Part shown: positions 6,752 to 15,491 of the stretch, one piece after another
Position numbering within the stretch: the first letter of the stretch is position 1
Layout: each line of letters begins with the position of its first letter
Assembly (NCBI GenBank): GCA_009773455.1
Contig: WSXU01000015.1
Span: forward strand, 124,001-188,000
Length of the DNA: 64,000 nucleotides
Source: Bacteroidota bacterium
GTDB taxonomy: Bacteria; Bacteroidota; Bacteroidia; Bacteroidales; Lentimicrobiaceae
Direction of reading: 5' to 3'
Program-made: the position numbers and the translations under genes
Notes under the pieces: generated by a model
The model's input: only the letters and a program-made list of their open reading frames with translations
The model's database searches: none
Told to the model about the DNA's origin: nothing

Positions 6752-9067
6752 TCAGAATCGAACAGGCAGTGTTACACTGGCCTTCACATTTTTACCCCTG
6801 TGTCGGGCCGGATTCCAGGCCGGCATCAGCCGGACCAGTCTTATTGCTTCTTCATCGCAACCATATCCCAGCGAGTTAACGACAGTGATATCGCTCAGGC
6901 TGCCGTTGGGATTTACCGTAAACTGAAGCACAACTTTTCCTGAAATACCATTTTTAATCGCGGCTTCTGGTATTCTGAGATTGGCCCTGATAAATCTGAG
7001 CAGTGCTTTTTCCCCTCCCGGAAACATTGGAACATTCTCCGTAATTAGAAATACCTCTTCTTCCTTATCTGACATTTCCAGTTCGTTCATAGCCGTTCCC
7101 GAACCTTTTCTGTCAGCACTGATCAATCCCGGTGTCATGGTGGCATAACCAACCCCGATGGCGTAATTGCTCACCCCTTCGGGTAAAGGTAGCGGCTCCC
7201 TGACTGTAGTATATGTACCATTCCCATTCCTGACTTCACTGTCGATGGCCACAAAAGAAGTATAGGCGGTCAGCAGATTGTATTGCAAACCCAGTTGAAT
7301 TACCTTTTGTTTTACATCTGCCGGCATACTTCCATCACCACCCGGGTAATCGTCTGTCATTCTGATCTTTTCACGCGCCCACAGGTATTTGATGGCCTGA
7401 TTTTCTTGCGCGGGAATTACCAGCCCTGCCTGGATGCCCCCGAAGAATCTGCCATTGCCGTTGTTCCCTGTCAATTCTATTTTTCCGGAAGGGTTTCCAT
7501 GGTATTTACCAAAAACCACTACCGGCCTCGATGAAAAAATATCCGGTATTACCGCGGGTTCAACATCATAAGCTTCAAAATCTTTGAAAATCAATTTAAT
7601 GTTGGTCAGCAACGGAGTACTGATATATTCGAGAAATTCAGGGGCCTTTTTCCTTGCTTCAGCTTCATTCGTAATGATAAAACCTTCACCGGCGCCGGCA
7701 TGTGCCAAACCTTCAATCAGGTATCGGTTGACCGAAGTTCCGATTCCAAAAGCAAAGAAACTGGCGATACCAAGATTTGATTTTATCAGGCTGAAAGCTT
7801 CCTTTTCCACCGTTACATAGCCATCTGTGGCAATCACAAAGGTTCTGGCGTATTCATCGTCAATTTCCATTTCCAGGGCCCTTTTCAATGCGGGAAGCAA
7901 TTCGGTGCCACCTCCACCCGACTGCGAATCAAGCATTTGCATTGCCCGCTGTATATTATCTTCGTTTGCAGGTACCGATTGTCCGGAAAACAGATTATTC
8001 CCACCGGCAAAGAAAAGGATATTGAAACGATCGGTGCTTTTCAGGCCTTCAAGCAGTTCACCGATCAACCTTTTAGATACATCAAGCGGAAAGCCATGCA
8101 TGGAACCGGAAACATCGACGATAAAAATATATTCACGGGGTGGGATCATCCCGGCCTTCACCTGATCGGGTGGCTGGATGGTTGCCATGAAGAAGTTTTC
8201 TTTTCCGTCACTGTATAGCCACAGACCACTTTCAATTTCATTGCCTCCCAACCTGTAGCGTAGAATGAAATCACGGTTTCCACCCTGAATTTCACTTTGA
8301 TCAAGCGTTACCTGAACAGCGTTTCTGCCTTTAAAAACCATATCAGCCTTGTGGGATGGACAACTCACATTTTTCAACGGAATACCCGATGTTATGCGAC
8401 AATCAAGTTTGAAATCATAAGCCGGCTTTTCGCCTTCATGCAGATATGGGTTGGCATTCCATCCTGGAAGTCCGTCCCCGGTTTCACTTTTTGATGAATA
8501 CCTTGGACCAACCACTGTTGGATATACAAACTCGTAAATTCCCATCACAGGAACAATGTTTTCCGTGTATTGTACTTCAACCTCAACAAGATCTCCCGGC
8601 AAAATATTACCGACTCTCATCTGAAAAACATTGGGTCTTTGCTGCTCAAGCAAAGTAGCGGTACGTCCTTCGTTAACTGCACTGGTATAGTCGTTTCTGG
8701 CCTTCTCACGTTCTTCTATCTTCGCCCGGATGGTTCTTTCCCCTATCTTCATGTTTAATGCATGAACCGCGGCCCGGGTAGAACCCGGAAACACATATAC
8801 AGCTTCGATGGCCTTGTTTCCCCGGTTCCTGTATACCTGACTCACAGTAACATGGGCTATAACCCCGGCAATATGAACATCGGCTCTGGTTGAGAGCAGT
8901 GGTAATGATTCCCCGGCATTAGGAGTGTTCATTTCAAAATAGGGAACACCGGGCCGGTCGGGTCCGGGTTCCTGCCCCCTGACATCAAGAATAAATACAA
9001 TCGCGAAAAGTGCTGATAATCCAGCTGTTCTAAGGTGCTTTGTCCTGAATAATATATGTGGTTTCAT
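6752..9067 (-). CDS. VIT and von Willebrand A domain protein with TonB C-terminal domain
   Basis: Secreted or periplasmic protein of about 771 residues. A signal peptide starts at the chosen ATG (MKPHILFRTK...FILDVRGQ). A GTG at 9104-9106 would give 784 residues but buries the signal. Next come a VIT domain (VTVSQVYRNRGNKAIEAVYVFP, EEREKARNDYTSAV), a vWA domain with an intact MIDAS (FIVDVSGSMHG and a later TDGYVTVEKE), a linker, and a TonB C-terminal fold (VPMFPGGEKALLRFIRANL, GCDEEAIRLVRLMPAWNPA). VIT-vWA proteins usually bind protein partners through a metal ion. The TonB-like end suggests coupling to outer-membrane proteins. It lies 227 bp downstream of a separate TonB gene on the same strand. 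Confidence 0.85.
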   Translation of the reverse strand: MKPHILFRTKHLRTAGLSALFAIVFILDVRGQEPGPDRPGVPYFEMNTPNAGESLPLLSTRADVHIAGVIAHVTVSQVYRNRGNKAIEAVYVFPGSTRAAVHALNMKIGERTIRAKIEEREKARNDYTSAVNEGRTATLLEQQRPNVFQMRVGNILPGDLVEVEVQYTENIVPVMGIYEFVYPTVVGPRYSSKSETGDGLPGWNANPYLHEGEKPAYDFKLDCRITSGIPLKNVSCPSHKADMVFKGRNAVQVTLDQSEIQGGNRDFILRYRLGGNEIESGLWLYSDGKENFFMATIQPPDQVKAGMIPPREYIFIVDVSGSMHGFPLDVSKRLIGELLEGLKSTDRFNILFFAGGNNLFSGQSVPANEDNIQRAMQMLDSQSGGGGTELLPALKRALEMEIDDEYARTFVIATDGYVTVEKEAFSLIKSNLGIASFFAFGIGTSVNRYLIEGLAHAGAGEGFIITNEAEARKKAPEFLEYISTPLLTNIKLIFKDFEAYDVEPAVIPDIFSSRPVVVFGKYHGNPSGKIELTGNNGNGRFFGGIQAGLVIPAQENQAIKYLWAREKIRMTDDYPGGDGSMPADVKQKVIQLGLQYNLLTAYTSFVAIDSEVRNGNGTYTTVREPLPLPEGVSNYAIGVGYATMTPGLISADRKGSGTAMNELEMSDKEEEVFLITENVPMFPGGEKALLRFIRANLRIPEAAIKNGISGKVVLQFTVNPNGSLSDITVVNSLGYGCDEEAIRLVRLMPAWNPARHRGKNVKASVTLPVRF

Positions 9068-9293
9068 GGCTTTGTAATTTTTGTCTTTTAAAGGATTGGG
9101 AGACACACCTCCGGCTCCTCCATGTTAATTATGAAGTATGGAAAAGTTTGGGAAATTATACGGGGTGCTGAAAATTCAACTGAAACTTACCGATCAGCTA
9201 TGTTCTGTCTGAAAGGCTAATGGAATAATCGGGAAAAGAATACTGCCGGTAATAATCATCCGCTGAATGCCGTATTTCAACGGGAGAAAACTG

Positions 9294-9974
9294 TCAATTC
9301 AACAATTTAAAATAAACCGGCAGGTTCATACATACCCTGACGGTCTTTCCCCTCTGCATTCCAGGGGCCCAGCCGGTCATTTCACGCACCACCCTGATGG
9401 CTTCCTCGGTACACCCTCCGGGAACTTCACGAAGCGCCCTGATGTTGGAGATACTTCCGTCCGGCTCAATGATGAAAGAAACATAAACCACTCCGCTTAT
9501 ACCGGTTTCTCTGGCAATCTTAGGATAAACTGTATTCCCTGCAAGATATTTACGGAGGGCGGCCTCACCTCCCGGGTATTCAGGCATCTTTTCTGCAATC
9601 AGAAAAAAGTCCGGTTCGCTGGGATCGGTCTCCTCAATGGACTTTTCAGGAAGTTTGTAAGGCCCGATTTTTTCAAACGGGTTTGTTTCGACCATAATTT
9701 CAATTTCCGGAAGTTCATCCTTATTGTTTTCAACTTCCTTAAATAGGGTCGGATTTACCGGCTTTGGGAGTTCCTGCTTTTTCTCCACCACCACATCAAT
9801 AATGTCGGTCACAGGCTCGGCCATGACTAACGGAGGGAGGACAATATTACCCGTATTCGGGGTCTTCCATTCAAAGGCTGCAAGGGCAGCAGAAATGGCA
9901 ATAATTAAACCGAGTTGTAGAAAGACCGGGCGTTTGCGCTCCAGGTCTGCGCTGTTGGTTTTTCGTGTTTCCAT
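9294..9974 (-). CDS. Energy transducer TonB
   Basis: 226-residue TonB family protein. It has a short cytoplasmic N-terminus, one membrane helix (about 18-36, LQLGLIIAISAALAAF), and a periplasmic linker rich in Pro, Glu and Lys (VVEKKQELPKPVNP). The C-terminal TonB domain contains AEKMPEYPGGEAALRKYLAG, then GISGVVYVSFIIEPDGSI and GCTEEAIRVVREMTGWAPG. It would transmit proton-motive force from ExbBD to TonB-dependent receptors. It is one of three proteins with this C-terminal fold within 5.5 kb, and it is divergent from the sigma/anti-sigma pair. Confidence 0.92.
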   Translation of the reverse strand: METRKTNSADLERKRPVFLQLGLIIAISAALAAFEWKTPNTGNIVLPPLVMAEPVTDIIDVVVEKKQELPKPVNPTLFKEVENNKDELPEIEIMVETNPFEKIGPYKLPEKSIEETDPSEPDFFLIAEKMPEYPGGEAALRKYLAGNTVYPKIARETGISGVVYVSFIIEPDGSISNIRALREVPGGCTEEAIRVVREMTGWAPGMQRGKTVRVCMNLPVYFKLLN

Positions 9975-10348
9975 GGCTCTTTGTTTTTGAATAAGTACCG
10001 GATTTATTATAAAGATGCGTTAACCATCCCGATTCCATAAACCAGAGAAAATAATTTCATTTTCCAACAATGTGCCTCTTTCAATCCGACTGTTAAAAAG
10101 TGCAGATTCCTGAAACCCCTTTCTTTATTAACGAAACCGGACTGGTTATTATTGCGGCTTAAACAACCTGATAAACAGCGCCAGATTAATGTTCAACATT
10201 AACACTATTTAAAATTCCTGTTCGTTACTGAAGGAAAGGAACTTAATTGTTGCTTCTCATTGCCCAATGACTATTTTTGTAACCACACACAGATGAAAAC
10301 CTTTCCACTAAAACAGGCAGGTTAATTGACCACCTGCCGGATGAGGAA
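9975..10348. other. Divergent intergenic region between tonB and the sigma factor gene
   Basis: 374 bp upstream of both transcription units. The plus side holds a good -7 box (10272-10279) and a tiny in-phase-broken leader ORF (ATG at 10293, stop at 10323-10325). No clear minus-strand promoter box was found for tonB. No RNA gene was seen. Confidence 0.55.
10249..10279 (+). promoter_or_regulatory. Promoter of the sigma/anti-sigma operon
   Basis: -7 box TATTTTTG (10272-10279) preceded after 19 bp by GTTG (10249-10252), close to the TTTG -33 box. Predicted transcription start is near 10286, only a few bases before the ATG at 10293. Confidence 0.5.
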
Positions 10349-10888
10349 TTGGTTAATTTATTCCGGGAATCAGGGGACCAGGAAATTATCGGTGTTCTGT
10401 TCAGGCGATATACTCATCTTGTTCTGGGGGTTTGTATCAAATATCTCCGTGACAGGGAAACTGCCAGGGATATAGCTATGGGTGTATTTGAAAGCCTGTT
10501 TTCTTCACTGAAGAAATACGAAATACACAATTTTAAATCATGGCTTTATACTGTTGTCAGGAGTCATTGTGCCCAGGCCTTGCGTGATCAGAAGAAAGAT
10601 CCATTGATCATTCAATGGGAGGAAAATCTCATTCAGGATGTTATGGAAAAGGACGGGTTTTCACATCTTAACAACAACGATGAATCGGAGGAGCGGATCA
10701 GGAAACTCCACAGGGCTGTCGGAGATTTATCGCCGGGACAGCAGAAATGCCTGTTGCTCTTTTACCTGGATGGCAAATCCTATCAGCAGATCACGGAAAC
10801 AACAGGATTCAGCATGAATGAAGTCAAGAGTTTTATTCAGAATGCGAAAAGGAACCTTAAAATCAATCTGGAAAGAAGTTATTATTGA
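10349..10888 (+). CDS. ECF-type RNA polymerase sigma factor
   Basis: Sigma-70 family, ECF group, 179 residues from a TTG. Region 2 is GVLFRRYTHLVLGVCIKYL...ETARDIAMGVFESLF with FKSWLYTVVRSHC; region 4 is LSPGQQKCLLLFYLDGKSYQQI then a helix-turn-helix with TGFSMNEVKSFIQNAKRNL. In-frame sequence continues upstream of the TTG (RLIDHLPDEE before LVNLF) and looks like normal family sequence. The true start is therefore probably upstream, at an unusual codon such as ATT at 10325 or after a frameshift from the ATG at 10293. Overlapping the next gene implies co-translation with its anti-sigma partner. Confidence 0.88.
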   Translation: MVNLFRESGDQEIIGVLFRRYTHLVLGVCIKYLRDRETARDIAMGVFESLFSSLKKYEIHNFKSWLYTVVRSHCAQALRDQKKDPLIIQWEENLIQDVMEKDGFSHLNNNDESEERIRKLHRAVGDLSPGQQKCLLLFYLDGKSYQQITETTGFSMNEVKSFIQNAKRNLKINLERSYY

Positions 10889-10896
10889 ACAAAGAG

Positions 10897-12213
10897 ATGG
10901 AAAAGGGGAGAAATAATATACTTTTTACACCCTCGGGCTGCCTGACTGAAAAAGCGCTGGTCATGTTTACCCGCGGCCTGCTTTCAGAAGAAGAAACATC
11001 TTCTGTTAATGATCATATGCGGGTGTGCGAGATGTGTGCTTATGCTGCCGATGGATATTTACTCGCCGGGCCTGAAGCGTTTGCAGAAGACTTGTTATTC
11101 CTTAATTCAAGCATTACTGATCTATCTCTCAGTGAAGGAGAAATCCGGGAAACAACATTTGCTGTAGAAAGTCCTTTCGAAGAACCCCGGTTACCTGAGA
11201 TGAGCCACGGGAAAATCAAACAGTTTACAGGAGATCTAAAAGCAAAAGCTGCAGCTGATCAGGACACCCCCGCTGAACGTGATCCGGAACCCATCATTCT
11301 TCATGCCGGTAAAACCACTTTCCACCGTTACCAGTTCCGGTTAATGGCAGCCGCTATCCTTTTACTGGTCGGATTCGGGAGCATACTCCTGTATTTTCAG
11401 TTTAAACATTCCACTGTTAACAGGGATACCGCGGCTCTGATTGAGAAATCAGATTCCATTTCCCGTGAATTAACATCAATCGGTGAGGTTTCTGATAAAA
11501 AGGCGGTTTCTGAGAAAAAAGTTCAACCCGGCCATACCCCCTCTATGGTAAAGGATTCAGGGAAGGTGATTACTGTAAATGACAACCACCAAACCAAGTC
11601 CCTTGGATATGCGAATCATCCGGTTGCCGGTTTGATTGACAGAAGCAGCTATACAAACCGTGAAGGAAATGCAATAGCTCCTGCCCTGGGAATGCCTCAG
11701 GGTGCTACTCCCGGCGCCCCTCAGGGTACCTCCGGCAACAAGACACCTAAGATTCCTGAAGAAAATGAAATTGTGACAATGAGTGTATCTTCAGATCAGG
11801 AAGAAACTATACCCATACCGGTCAATATGGATGAAAAAGCCTCACAGGAGTTAAAAATGAAATCCGCAAACGAAGAGGAAGAAATAATAGAAGCAGAGAT
11901 TTTTACTGTTGTGGAAGAATCTCCACACTATCCGGGAGGAGATGAAATGAGAATAAAATTTCTGCAGGAAAATATTAAATATCCGCAAGCTGCCAGGGAG
12001 TCTTCACTCAGTGGTCTTGTGCATATTACCTTCATAATCGAAACTGACGGTACCATTACAGGCGTAAGGGTTTTAAGGGGAATCGGGGGTGGTTGTGACG
12101 AGGAGGCTGTGAGGGTGATTAAACTCATGCCAAAATGGACCCCCGGAAAGCAACGGGGTAAACCTGTAAGAGTTCAGTATAGTATGCCTGTGCTGTTTAA
12201 GCTGGCAGGATAG
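10897..12213 (+). CDS. Zinc anti-sigma factor domain fused to a TonB C-terminal domain
   Basis: About 438 residues from the ATG at 10897 (a TTG at 10885 overlaps the sigma stop). The N-terminus has the HxxxCxxC zinc signature of anti-sigma (ZAS) domains in NDHMRVCEMCAY. One membrane helix follows at about 148-170 (LMAAAILLLVGFGSILLYF). After a long periplasmic Gly/Pro-containing linker comes a TonB C-terminal domain (ESPHYPGGDEMRIKFLQENI, GGCDEEAVRVIKLMPKWTPG). The cytoplasmic domain should hold the upstream sigma factor, while the periplasmic TonB fold could sense or contact outer-membrane transport. Domains are clear; the signal is inferred. Confidence 0.8.
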   Translation: MEKGRNNILFTPSGCLTEKALVMFTRGLLSEEETSSVNDHMRVCEMCAYAADGYLLAGPEAFAEDLLFLNSSITDLSLSEGEIRETTFAVESPFEEPRLPEMSHGKIKQFTGDLKAKAAADQDTPAERDPEPIILHAGKTTFHRYQFRLMAAAILLLVGFGSILLYFQFKHSTVNRDTAALIEKSDSISRELTSIGEVSDKKAVSEKKVQPGHTPSMVKDSGKVITVNDNHQTKSLGYANHPVAGLIDRSSYTNREGNAIAPALGMPQGATPGAPQGTSGNKTPKIPEENEIVTMSVSSDQEETIPIPVNMDEKASQELKMKSANEEEEIIEAEIFTVVEESPHYPGGDEMRIKFLQENIKYPQAARESSLSGLVHITFIIETDGTITGVRVLRGIGGGCDEEAVRVIKLMPKWTPGKQRGKPVRVQYSMPVLFKLAG

Positions 12214-12254
12214 TTGCTTTTAAAATATTTGTTCCCCCGGTTTAAATATTACTA

Positions 12255-12262
12255 TATTTTTG
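12255..12262 (+). promoter_or_regulatory. Promoter -7 element for the lytic transglycosylase gene
   Basis: TATTTTTG fits TAnnTTTG. A TTTG at 12228-12231 is 23 bp upstream, somewhat long for a -33 box. The leader to the ATG at 12404 would be about 135 nt. Confidence 0.45.
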
Positions 12263-12287
12263 CGGGTGACATACTCAGGGATAATTG

Positions 12288-12307
12288 ATTGCATGAAATC
12301 ATGCAAT
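12288..12307. promoter_or_regulatory. Palindrome in the transglycosylase leader
   Basis: ATTGCATGA and TCATGCAAT are perfect inverted arms separated by AA, about 25 bp after the predicted start of transcription. It could be an operator or a small leader hairpin. Confidence 0.4.
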
Positions 12308-12403
12308 ATTGTAAATGAATTTTCATTTTTTTGCTTTCTTCCCTGATGGGAAGAATGTGATTTTTAATCACTCATATCGCTAACTGCTGAATTTATAATA
12401 AGG

Positions 12404-14239
12404 ATGAAAAACACCCGACCTCTATTTATTCTAGTCACCGCAGGCCTGATTCTATCCTCTTTCATTTCAAGGGGCCAGGAAGCCGGCAAAGTCAATCCTG
12501 TTGATTCCTTAACCAATTCGTTTGAATTTGTTAAGGATGATTTCATTGCAGCTTCGCTTGACAGTCTGGCCAATCTGAAATTTTTTGAAGGCTTTGATTG
12601 TGCGTCGGCAGCAGAAATAGAGAATATATTCGGGTTTTCACCCGGGTTTGTTCCTGTTTATGCCGATTCTGTATATTACAACAGAATTAAAAAGCTTGAT
12701 GCTGCAACACCGATCGATCTCACGTATAATCAATATGTGAAGGATTATATTGAACTGTATGCTGTTAAGAAAAGAGCATTGACAGAGCGTGTCATGGGTA
12801 TGGCCCAGATTTATTTCCCTCTGTTTGAAGAGCATCTTGACCGTTACAACATGCCACTGGAGTTAAAATATCTGGCAATTGTTGAATCGGCGCTGAATCC
12901 GATTGCCAAATCACCTGTCGGAGCATCAGGCTTATGGCAGTTTATGTATGGCACCGGTAAGGCATATAATCTGAATGTAACTTCGCTGGTCGATGACCGC
13001 CGCGACCCGATTAAATCGACCATTGCGGCCTGCCAGCACATGAACGATCTTTATAAAATGTATCATGACTGGTTGCTTGTACTCGCAGCCTATAATTCAG
13101 GGGCAGGAAATGTTAATAAAGCGATAAGGCGTTCGGGCGGAAAAATGAACTTCTGGCAGATCAGACCTTTTCTCCCGCTCGAAACCAGGGGATATGTTCC
13201 GGCTTTTATTGCTGTGAATTATGTAATGAGTTACGCTGCCGAACATAATCTCCGTGCAGTGCAGCCCCGTTTCCATCACTACGAAATTGACACTGTCATT
13301 GTTAAGGATGTATTATCGTTCGGTCAGATTTCAAAAATGCTGAATCTCCCCGCCGAAGAAATCCAATTCCTGAACCCTTCTTTTAAAAACGGTATTATCC
13401 CTGCAACCAAAGGGAATGTCTATACCCTGAGACTTCAGAAAAAAAACATTCCTGATTTCGTTAACAATGAAGCCCAGCTGTATGCGTTCCGCACCCAGTC
13501 AGAACTTGAAAAAGAACAGGTGCTGAGCATGATGAAAACCGTTACCCAGGCTGAATATCATAAAGTTAAACGGGGAGAAACCCTCGCATCGGTTGCTAAA
13601 AAGTATCACTGTTCAACCAGTGAAATTAAACGGTGGAACAGACTGAAATCATCGAAGGTTAAAATTGGCCAGCGACTCGTTGTCAGGCCGGAAAGTCCAT
13701 TGCCGGTTCAGATGGCTTCCGGCGAATCCAAATCAGCGGTATCATCAGCAGACAATAAAGACAAAACCACCCTGGCCATGGCCGACGGTAAGGAAGCAAA
13801 AGTTGCAAACCAGGCAGCTGCCGATAAAGACACCAATGCTGCTGTTATTAACAAAACCAAGGTGGTTAATAAATATCACAAGGTTAAATCGGGAGAATCA
13901 CTGGGGAAAATTGCCGATAAGTACAAAACTTCGCTTGCCGATCTCAGAAAATGGAACAATATCAAGGGAAGCACCATTCATACGGGTGACAAACTGATTG
14001 TCGGAATGACTGAGATATCAGAGCAGATTGCTGAGAATACTCCGGAAACCAAGGCAAAACCAAAACAAAATTCAAACAGCCTTGACTTTATTTATTATAC
14101 AGTCCGTCAGGGCGACACCCTCTGGAAAATAGCCCAGAAACACAATGGAACCGTTGAAGAAATCAAAAAACTGAATAACATCTCAAACGAAAAATCCCTG
14201 AAACCAGGTCAGAAAATTAAGGTCGGCGTAGCCTCCTGA
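12404..14239 (+). CDS. LysM-containing lytic transglycosylase (MltD-like)
   Basis: Peptidoglycan-cleaving enzyme exported to the periplasm. 611 residues: signal peptide (1-24, ...SSFISRGQ) and an SLT domain with catalytic Glu at about residue 161 in YLAIVESALNP, with the supporting GASGLWQFMYGTGKAY and VLAAYNSGAGNVNKAI motifs. Three LysM repeats begin at about 385 (YHKVKRGETLASVAKKY), 487 (YHKVKSGESLGKIADKY) and 567 (YYTVRQGDTLWKIAQKH). The order SLT then LysM is that of MltD. It is a single gene with its own promoter and a strong terminator. Confidence 0.93.
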   Translation: MKNTRPLFILVTAGLILSSFISRGQEAGKVNPVDSLTNSFEFVKDDFIAASLDSLANLKFFEGFDCASAAEIENIFGFSPGFVPVYADSVYYNRIKKLDAATPIDLTYNQYVKDYIELYAVKKRALTERVMGMAQIYFPLFEEHLDRYNMPLELKYLAIVESALNPIAKSPVGASGLWQFMYGTGKAYNLNVTSLVDDRRDPIKSTIAACQHMNDLYKMYHDWLLVLAAYNSGAGNVNKAIRRSGGKMNFWQIRPFLPLETRGYVPAFIAVNYVMSYAAEHNLRAVQPRFHHYEIDTVIVKDVLSFGQISKMLNLPAEEIQFLNPSFKNGIIPATKGNVYTLRLQKKNIPDFVNNEAQLYAFRTQSELEKEQVLSMMKTVTQAEYHKVKRGETLASVAKKYHCSTSEIKRWNRLKSSKVKIGQRLVVRPESPLPVQMASGESKSAVSSADNKDKTTLAMADGKEAKVANQAAADKDTNAAVINKTKVVNKYHKVKSGESLGKIADKYKTSLADLRKWNNIKGSTIHTGDKLIVGMTEISEQIAENTPETKAKPKQNSNSLDFIYYTVRQGDTLWKIAQKHNGTVEEIKKLNNISNEKSLKPGQKIKVGVAS

Positions 14240-14286
14240 TTTTCTCCGCATCCTGAACTCCTTAAAGAATATTCTCAATTGCTTTT

Positions 14287-14322
14287 ATGCCGGAACTGTT
14301 ACTTGTTTCCGGCATTTTTTTT
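14287..14322 (+). terminator. Rho-independent terminator after the transglycosylase
   Basis: ATGCCGGAA and TTCCGGCAT form a 9-bp perfect stem with an 11-nt loop, followed by a run of seven or eight T. It lies about 50 bp past the stop codon. Confidence 0.85.
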
Positions 14323-14348
14323 CACATGCTGGATACTAAAAGAACAGG

Positions 14349-14356
14349 TATATTTG
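14349..14356 (+). promoter_or_regulatory. Promoter -7 element for the DUF4837 gene
   Basis: TATATTTG matches TAnnTTTG, 27 bp before the ATG at 14384 and just after the preceding terminator. No clear -33 box was seen. Confidence 0.5.
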
Positions 14357-14383
14357 TTCTTTCTAATCAATCTTATTTCTCAG

Positions 14384-15388
14384 ATGAAAATATTCAACGG
14401 GATCTTTAAAATGTGCCTTGGGCTCTGTGCTGCAACTTCATTGCTTACTTCATGTGTAAATGACGAGAAATCACTGAAAGCAGAATCGACCGGAAAACCA
14501 TCTGAAATCCTGATCGTGTCGGAGAAGGCTTTATGGAAAAGTTCTGCCGGCGACTCCGTCCGGGCTTTTTTTGATGGTCCGGATGTTGGATTACCACAGC
14601 CGGAACCACTCTATAAACTTGCCCAGGTTGAAGAAGATGAATTCAACCGCTTGTTGCAATCGCACAGGAATATTTTCATCATGACAATAGACAGCAGCTT
14701 TAAAGAGCCTCTGGTTGAGTTACGCCGTGATATCTGGGCTGCTCCTCAAAGAGTGGTTAAAATCACGGCCCCTTCAATTGAGATGATAAAGAGCAGCTTT
14801 TTAGAAAAACAGGCTGAGATAATCAATATGTTTGATAATGCTGAAATTGAAAGGCTTCAGAAATTATATTCCAAATCGATGAATCTGAAGGCTATTGAAC
14901 TTGTTAAAAAGAAATTCAACCTTACCGTAAAAATTCCCGCTGATTATTATCTGGCTGTCAATAAAGAAAATTTTGTGTGGCTGCGCCGCGAAGCCAACAG
15001 GTTAAGCCAGGGAATCCTGATTTATTCTTATGCCTATACCGACACCATTGCATACAATCCTGCCAAAATCAGGTCGGTCAGGGATCAGTTTACCCAATTG
15101 TATGTACCCGGCCCCAGTGACAGTTCCTTTATGATTATTGCAGATGAATTTGTTCCTCCGGTTGCCCGTAAACTCAGCCTGAAAAAGGAACTGGCCGTCG
15201 AGACACGTGGTTTGTGGGAGGTCAGGAAGGACTTTATGGGAGGCCCTTATATCAGTTATACCTTTGTTGACAAACGGAATAACATGGTGATTACCCTTGA
15301 TGGATATGTTTATGCACCCAACGAAGATAAAAGGGATCTGATCAAACAGGTTCAGTCCATCCTCTTATCTTATGAATATGTAGAATAA
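14384..15388 (+). CDS. DUF4837 family lipoprotein
   Basis: About 334 residues. The start at 14384 gives a lipoprotein signal (MKIFNGIFKMCLGLCAATS then LLTSC), with the lipobox Cys at about residue 24. The body matches the Bacteroidota DUF4837 family: GKPSEILIVSEKALWKS near the N-terminus, HRNIFIMTIDSSF, a helical stretch MFDNAEIERLQKLYSK, then VKIPADYYLAVNKENFVWLRRE and the C-terminal LWEVRKDFMGGPYISY. The function of the family is unknown. An upstream in-frame start at 14279 would run through the preceding terminator and is rejected. Confidence 0.82.
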   Translation: MKIFNGIFKMCLGLCAATSLLTSCVNDEKSLKAESTGKPSEILIVSEKALWKSSAGDSVRAFFDGPDVGLPQPEPLYKLAQVEEDEFNRLLQSHRNIFIMTIDSSFKEPLVELRRDIWAAPQRVVKITAPSIEMIKSSFLEKQAEIINMFDNAEIERLQKLYSKSMNLKAIELVKKKFNLTVKIPADYYLAVNKENFVWLRREANRLSQGILIYSYAYTDTIAYNPAKIRSVRDQFTQLYVPGPSDSSFMIIADEFVPPVARKLSLKKELAVETRGLWEVRKDFMGGPYISYTFVDKRNNMVITLDGYVYAPNEDKRDLIKQVQSILLSYEYVE

Positions 15389-15429
15389 AGGCCCGAAAAC
15401 CACCTCTGAAATATTTTTTTTAAAAAACC

Positions 15430-15460
15430 TTGACAAGCGATCCTTTATTATCTACTTTTG
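15430..15460 (+). promoter_or_regulatory. Promoter of the tetR-efflux operon
   Basis: -7 box TACTTTTG (15453-15460) with TTGaca at 15430-15435 about 20 bp upstream as the -33 region. Transcription would begin at about 15467, inside the palindromic operator that follows. Confidence 0.55.
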
Positions 15461-15467
15461 ACCACTT

Positions 15468-15489
15468 GGTTAAATCATATGATTAAACC
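15468..15489. promoter_or_regulatory. Near-perfect palindromic operator for the TetR-type regulator
   Basis: 22-bp inverted repeat: GGTTAAATCAT followed by ATGATTAAACC, with one mismatched pair (positions 5 and 18). It sits between the -7 box and the ATG of the tetR gene (15492), where a bound dimer would block initiation. TetR regulators commonly repress their own operon from such sites, so autoregulation of the efflux operon is likely. Confidence 0.65.
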
Positions 15490-15491
15490 TT

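Noticed and set aside
14279-14383. N-terminal extension of the DUF4837 protein from 14279
   Set aside because: It would be translated through a strong terminator hairpin and lacks a lipoprotein signal; the start at 14384 gives a proper lipobox.
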